Part shown: positions 60,499 to 64,000 of the stretch, piece by piece
Layout: the number at the start of each line of letters is the position of its first letter
How positions within the stretch are numbered: the stretch's first letter is position 1
Assembly: GCA_938040725.1 (NCBI GenBank)
Contig: CALHZX010000090.1
Location: 1 to 64,000, forward strand
Origin: an uncultured Actinomyces sp.
GTDB lineage: Bacteria > Actinomycetota > Actinomycetes > Actinomycetales > Actinomycetaceae
DNA: 64,000 nucleotides
Reading direction: 5' to 3'
Made by a program: the position numbers and the translations under genes
Notes under the pieces: model-generated
The model's database searches: none
Told to the model about the DNA's origin: nothing
The model's input: the letters and a program-made list of their open reading frames with translations, nothing else

Positions 60499-63400
60499 TC
60501 ACTCCGGACGGCATTCGCCGACAATACGCACGGCCTGCGCGAACGTCGCCTCGGAATCCGCCCGCGTTGCGATCTGCGACGCAATGGGACCGGCACGACC
60601 AATAGTCACCTCTTCGGTCCAACCGTCCACATCCGAACGGATCGTACACTTGTGAGCAAGCGACGTGTCAGCCCAACCCGGAGCACTGAGCGTAAAGGTG
60701 TGGCATCCACCCGGGAGCTTGTGCTTCTCGAGTCCCTGGCAGGCCTCCGTCCACGTCAAGTTCACGTCGAGCTTCGTGGTTTCCGTCGGGCGCTGACTCA
60801 TCACCGTCTCACCCACATCGTTGACCGCAACGACCGTGGCCTGGTATCTCGTGCCCTGGGCCAGATCCGAGAAGGTCGCCTCGGTGGCACCACGAGACAA
60901 GGGCTTCGTCTCGCCGTTACTCAGCGTCACGCGGATCTGCGTCACAGCGGGATTGGCCGCCACGGGGTCCCAACGCACCGTCAGGCTCGTCGCGTTGACG
61001 TTCGTGATCGACACTCCCACCTGCGACGGTGCGCCCGTCGCCTGGCCGACCGCCGGCACCGGCGGGGATGCCGTGGTTTCGTTCTTCAAGCCGACGCCCG
61101 TCTGGCAGAAGTAGAACGTCTGCGGCTGCCAACTGTTAACCGTCAGAGTGTCACCGTTCTCGACCTGCGTCCCAGCGGCACACGCTTCCCGGGAACTGGC
61201 ATAACGCAGCGTCAGGCGCGACGCGTCGAAGCCTCGGCCCGGAACGCGTACCAGACCGTCCACGCGCACCTTGCCTTCTTCTCCGATACCGGACAGGGTC
61301 GGGGCAGAAATCGGCGCGGGGGTCGTCGCAATCGAAACGTACGTGGTGGCAGGTGCCGACGTATCCCCGTGCGAGTTCGACAGCGTCACCGATGCAGACA
61401 CCTTACTGCCCGTCGGCACGCCCGACAGCGTGGCAGTACGAGCGTCAGACGAAACCTGCACTTCCACGCCATTGACCGAAACCGTGGCCAGGCCCCATCC
61501 CTTGCCATTGGGAGATTCCAGGCCCCACGTAACCTCAACCGTCGCCTCGTTCGGATCGCCCGCCGAGCCGGTTGCAACAGCGCTCACGCCGGTCGCTTGA
61601 TCCGGCTTCCCGTGCGGGTAGCCCTCGGTCGGTGAGGACGCCCGAGACGGCGTCTCCGCATTATTCAGCGCCTGAACGGACACCGAGTACAGCTCACCGT
61701 TCTTCAATCCACCGATCCGGATCGAGTTCTCAGAGCCCGACACCGACTGCGAGATCGGCTGGCCACCCGACGGCAAATTAACGAACACCATGTACGTGTG
61801 GATCGCAGACCCCGAGTTGCTGGGCTTCACCCACGAGATATCGAGGGCACCATCGACACCCACAACCGTGGGCGCCGCCATCTGCTCGGGTGCCGCGTCG
61901 ATCAGCACCTCGGCGGACGGCGCCGACGGATCCGAATCCCCGGCCTCATTGTGCGCGACGACCGTGAAGGAGTGCTTCACGCCGTTCTCCAGGCCCGTGA
62001 CCTGGACGCCCGGATCGCGCGTCGTGAAGGTCCGACCGCTATTCCTATCGGTGATCGTGTAGCCCGTAATCGGGCCGCCGTTGGAGGCACCCGAGTCGAA
62101 GCGCACGAAGGCCGTGCCCGCGCCCATTGGCGTGACCGAGACGTTCTGGGGCGGTTCGGGACGGTCGACGACCTGGACGACAACGCGGCCCTGGACCACG
62201 CGATCCGGGTCGTTCGTCGCATCCATGACGCGGTACACGACGATCATGTCGCCATGGAAGCCTGTCTTGGGGGTCACCGACAGGACGTTGCCATTACCCG
62301 AAGCGGTTCCCTGGCCCACGTGCACCGACGCGTCCAGGACCACGAGCGGATCCGGGAACGGGTTCGTCGTGTACTCCGACAGCTTCACGTCCACCGTCTG
62401 GGCGGCCTTCGCCTTGATGCGAGCCTCCGTCGTCGTCACGAGGGGCTTGGAGGACTTCACGATCGTCACCGGAATGTCGGCGTTGACCGCGCCCGAGCCG
62501 TCGTCGACGCTGACAGTAATCGCGCCGACCGGGCCCTTGGACTGGTCCTTCTTGCCGGACACGGTCAGGTTGTAGCCGTCCAGGGACACGTCCACGCCGC
62601 CGGGGGCCTTCACCACGGCGTAGGAGAAGCTGTTCTTGGCCTGGTCGTCCGGGTCGTCCACCATCTGCGTGAGATCGACCGTCACGGACTCTCCCTGGCC
62701 CACGAGGATCGGGGTCGGGGTCAGGCGCGGCGGCAGATTCCTGGCCGGCTTGATCGTCACCGGGATCGTCAGCGTCGAGGACAGGGCCGAGGCGTCGTCC
62801 GAGGCGCCGTCACGCACCGTGAAGGACACCGAGGCCTTGCCCGAGGCCGTGTCGGGAGCACTCACCACGAGGTGCGTCGGGTCCTGCAGGGACACCGAAT
62901 CCAGGCCGCCATTGAACTTCACCGAGGCCGCGTCCGTAATGATCGGGGAACGCGAATGATCGCGCACGAGCACGTAGTCGCCGATATCAAGGGTCACCGA
63001 CGAACCCGCGCGGATCGCCACCGGAATACGCGTCATATCCAGGCGCGGAGCCAGCAGGTCGGTACCCGGAACGGTCACGACCGCGCTCGCGCTCAGGCCG
63101 TCGGGATCCGTCACCGTGTAGACGACGAGGCGACGACGCGCATCCGGGGAAATTGACAGGTTCTGCCCCGACACGCTCACGCCCGAGCCCTGCGCCGACA
63201 CCGTCAGCGCAGCCGTCGTCCCATCCGGGTCCTCGTCATTGACGAGGACGGGAACGCTCACGGGCTTCGAATCGGCGGGGAGGTCCGCGACAGACACGAC
63301 GTCATCGCGGGCAATCGGGGCGCGCAGCGGCGCATCAGCATCCACCGTCACCGTCAACTGCCCTTGCGCGCGTCCGCCTCGTCCATCCTGAATCTGGTAG

Positions 63401-64000
63401 GCGACGACGAACACGCCATCGGCTGCGGGAGCCTTGACCGTCACCGCATCCTGCGCCACGGTGACGGTAGCTGCGGGATCCGACACCGACACGGTCGCGG
63501 GGTCCGTATCGACCGACAGGGCATCGCCATCCGCGTCCAAGTCGTTGCTCAGGACGTTGACACTCACCTCGCGTCCCGGTCGAATCGTCACCGAGTCAGG
63601 CACAGCCGTCGGGTTGTGGTTCTGCGATCCCGGGGGCGCAATACCAACGCGCACGCGGGCGCGCCCCTGCACGCCGAGGCGGTCCTCGACAATGTAGGAG
63701 AACGTGTCCGTACCGGTCGCATTGTCGGAGGGCGTGTACTCCAGCCACTCCGTCCCCAGCACGACGCTACCCTTGGCTGGCGGCTGGTCGATGCCCACCA
63801 GAGCGACCGAGTCGCCGTCTGGATCGATGCCCGTCAGGGGCACCGGGATGCGCGCCATCTGCCCCTGCACGGCCCAGGCGCTCAGCGCCTTGGGCACGGG
63901 CGCGCTGTTCGCAGCGGAGGAGGCAATGACCTCGAACGTGACGGTCGACGTCGAGCGGTTACCCACCGAGTCGACGGCCGTGTACGCCACGCGCACCACG
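60499..64000 (-). CDS. Giant Ig-like/FN3 surface protein, N-terminus beyond the window
   Basis: More than 1166 residues are visible; the frame is open at 64000. From the visible N-terminal side there are tandem cadherin/Ig-like repeats (NHNPTAVPDSVTIRPG, VNVLSNDLDADGDALSV), then several FN3 domains (PPQNVSVTPMGAGTAFVRFD, ITGYTITDRNSG, YQATVVAVNDVGET). The C-terminus has cysteines (ACQGLEKHKLPGGCHTF, GECRPE) and no LPxTG or membrane helix. Such giants head the DUF58-transglutaminase-kinase cluster in several actinobacterial type VII loci. Stop is eight bases before the DUF58 start codon. Confidence 0.85.
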   Translation of the reverse strand, partial: VVRVAYTAVDSVGNRSTSTVTFEVIASSAANSAPVPKALSAWAVQGQMARIPVPLTGIDPDGDSVALVGIDQPPAKGSVVLGTEWLEYTPSDNATGTDTFSYIVEDRLGVQGRARVRVGIAPPGSQNHNPTAVPDSVTIRPGREVSVNVLSNDLDADGDALSVDTDPATVSVSDPAATVTVAQDAVTVKAPAADGVFVVAYQIQDGRGGRAQGQLTVTVDADAPLRAPIARDDVVSVADLPADSKPVSVPVLVNDEDPDGTTAALTVSAQGSGVSVSGQNLSISPDARRRLVVYTVTDPDGLSASAVVTVPGTDLLAPRLDMTRIPVAIRAGSSVTLDIGDYVLVRDHSRSPIITDAASVKFNGGLDSVSLQDPTHLVVSAPDTASGKASVSFTVRDGASDDASALSSTLTIPVTIKPARNLPPRLTPTPILVGQGESVTVDLTQMVDDPDDQAKNSFSYAVVKAPGGVDVSLDGYNLTVSGKKDQSKGPVGAITVSVDDGSGAVNADIPVTIVKSSKPLVTTTEARIKAKAAQTVDVKLSEYTTNPFPDPLVVLDASVHVGQGTASGNGNVLSVTPKTGFHGDMIVVYRVMDATNDPDRVVQGRVVVQVVDRPEPPQNVSVTPMGAGTAFVRFDSGASNGGPITGYTITDRNSGRTFTTRDPGVQVTGLENGVKHSFTVVAHNEAGDSDPSAPSAEVLIDAAPEQMAAPTVVGVDGALDISWVKPSNSGSAIHTYMVFVNLPSGGQPISQSVSGSENSIRIGGLKNGELYSVSVQALNNAETPSRASSPTEGYPHGKPDQATGVSAVATGSAGDPNEATVEVTWGLESPNGKGWGLATVSVNGVEVQVSSDARTATLSGVPTGSKVSASVTLSNSHGDTSAPATTYVSIATTPAPISAPTLSGIGEEGKVRVDGLVRVPGRGFDASRLTLRYASSREACAAGTQVENGDTLTVNSWQPQTFYFCQTGVGLKNETTASPPVPAVGQATGAPSQVGVSITNVNATSLTVRWDPVAANPAVTQIRVTLSNGETKPLSRGATEATFSDLAQGTRYQATVVAVNDVGETVMSQRPTETTKLDVNLTWTEACQGLEKHKLPGGCHTFTLSAPGWADTSLAHKCTIRSDVDGWTEEVTIGRAGPIASQIATRADSEATFAQAVRIVGECRPE

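Noticed and set aside
61798..63156. 452-codon open frame opposite the giant FN3 gene
   Set aside because: His/Arg-rich antisense shadow; the minus-strand frame has FN3 and Ig-like motifs.
1..64000. tRNA, rRNA or known riboswitch genes
   Set aside because: No cloverleaf with a conserved T-arm, no rRNA segments and no recognisable aptamer cores seen by eye; a covariance-model scan was not possible.

Overview
The window is high-GC DNA of an actinobacterium. Several features point to the Actinomycetaceae (Actinomyces/Schaalia type), though this is an inference from gene content, not a search result: a complete-looking ESX/type VII secretion core, a BldC-like regulator next to the 32-residue ribosomal protein bS22, a menaquinone pathway, and many start codons placed directly behind a -10 box (leaderless mRNAs).

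Left part (1-20.2 kb): menaquinone synthesis genes (menJ-like reductase next to the start of nuoA, menG, menF, menD, menC, menB, menE, menA). Between them lie a broken DUF4832-type gene, an HtrA-like protease, a GH13 alpha-glucosidase, an L,D-transpeptidase and, at 2.85-6.0 kb, a three-gene module that belongs functionally with the secretion locus. The module is a small acidic protein, a ~500-residue Gly-rich protein ending DPRQW, and a secreted subtilisin-like protease.

Middle part (20.3-31.4 kb): a DUF1023-type alpha/beta hydrolase with a helical, WXG-like N-terminus plus a lipoprotein, an MFS transporter, ribokinase, a small PLDc_N membrane protein, a histidine phosphatase, bS22, BldC-like regulator, and TrkH and TrkA. 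The two Trk genes are separated by a repeat-rich stretch and a DUF559-like nuclease gene.

Right part (31.4-64 kb): the type VII locus. A leftward block carries eccD1-eccB-mycP, two further secreted subtilases, a YbaB/EspL-like gene, an EspC-like protein with a collagen-like Gly-X-Y tract, and a protein ending in 9-residue KHPNPGSGG repeats. Two WXG100 genes follow. Next come a second eccD-like gene with an RDD-FHA protein, the three-ATPase eccC, a lipoprotein, a second copy of the three-gene module, and a third free-standing subtilase. The locus ends with a kinase, transglutaminase-like protein, DUF58 protein and a giant Ig-like/FN3 surface protein that runs off the window.

The main candidate for an undescribed system is a family of five Sec-exported subtilases, additional to MycP, that share a C-terminal extension ending in a HLGTSP.YH motif. 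Two of them are translationally fused, by the same ATGGTGA stop/start overlap, to Gly-rich partner proteins with a near-identical C-terminus. A remnant of a further copy of the protease 5' end lies behind the second module.
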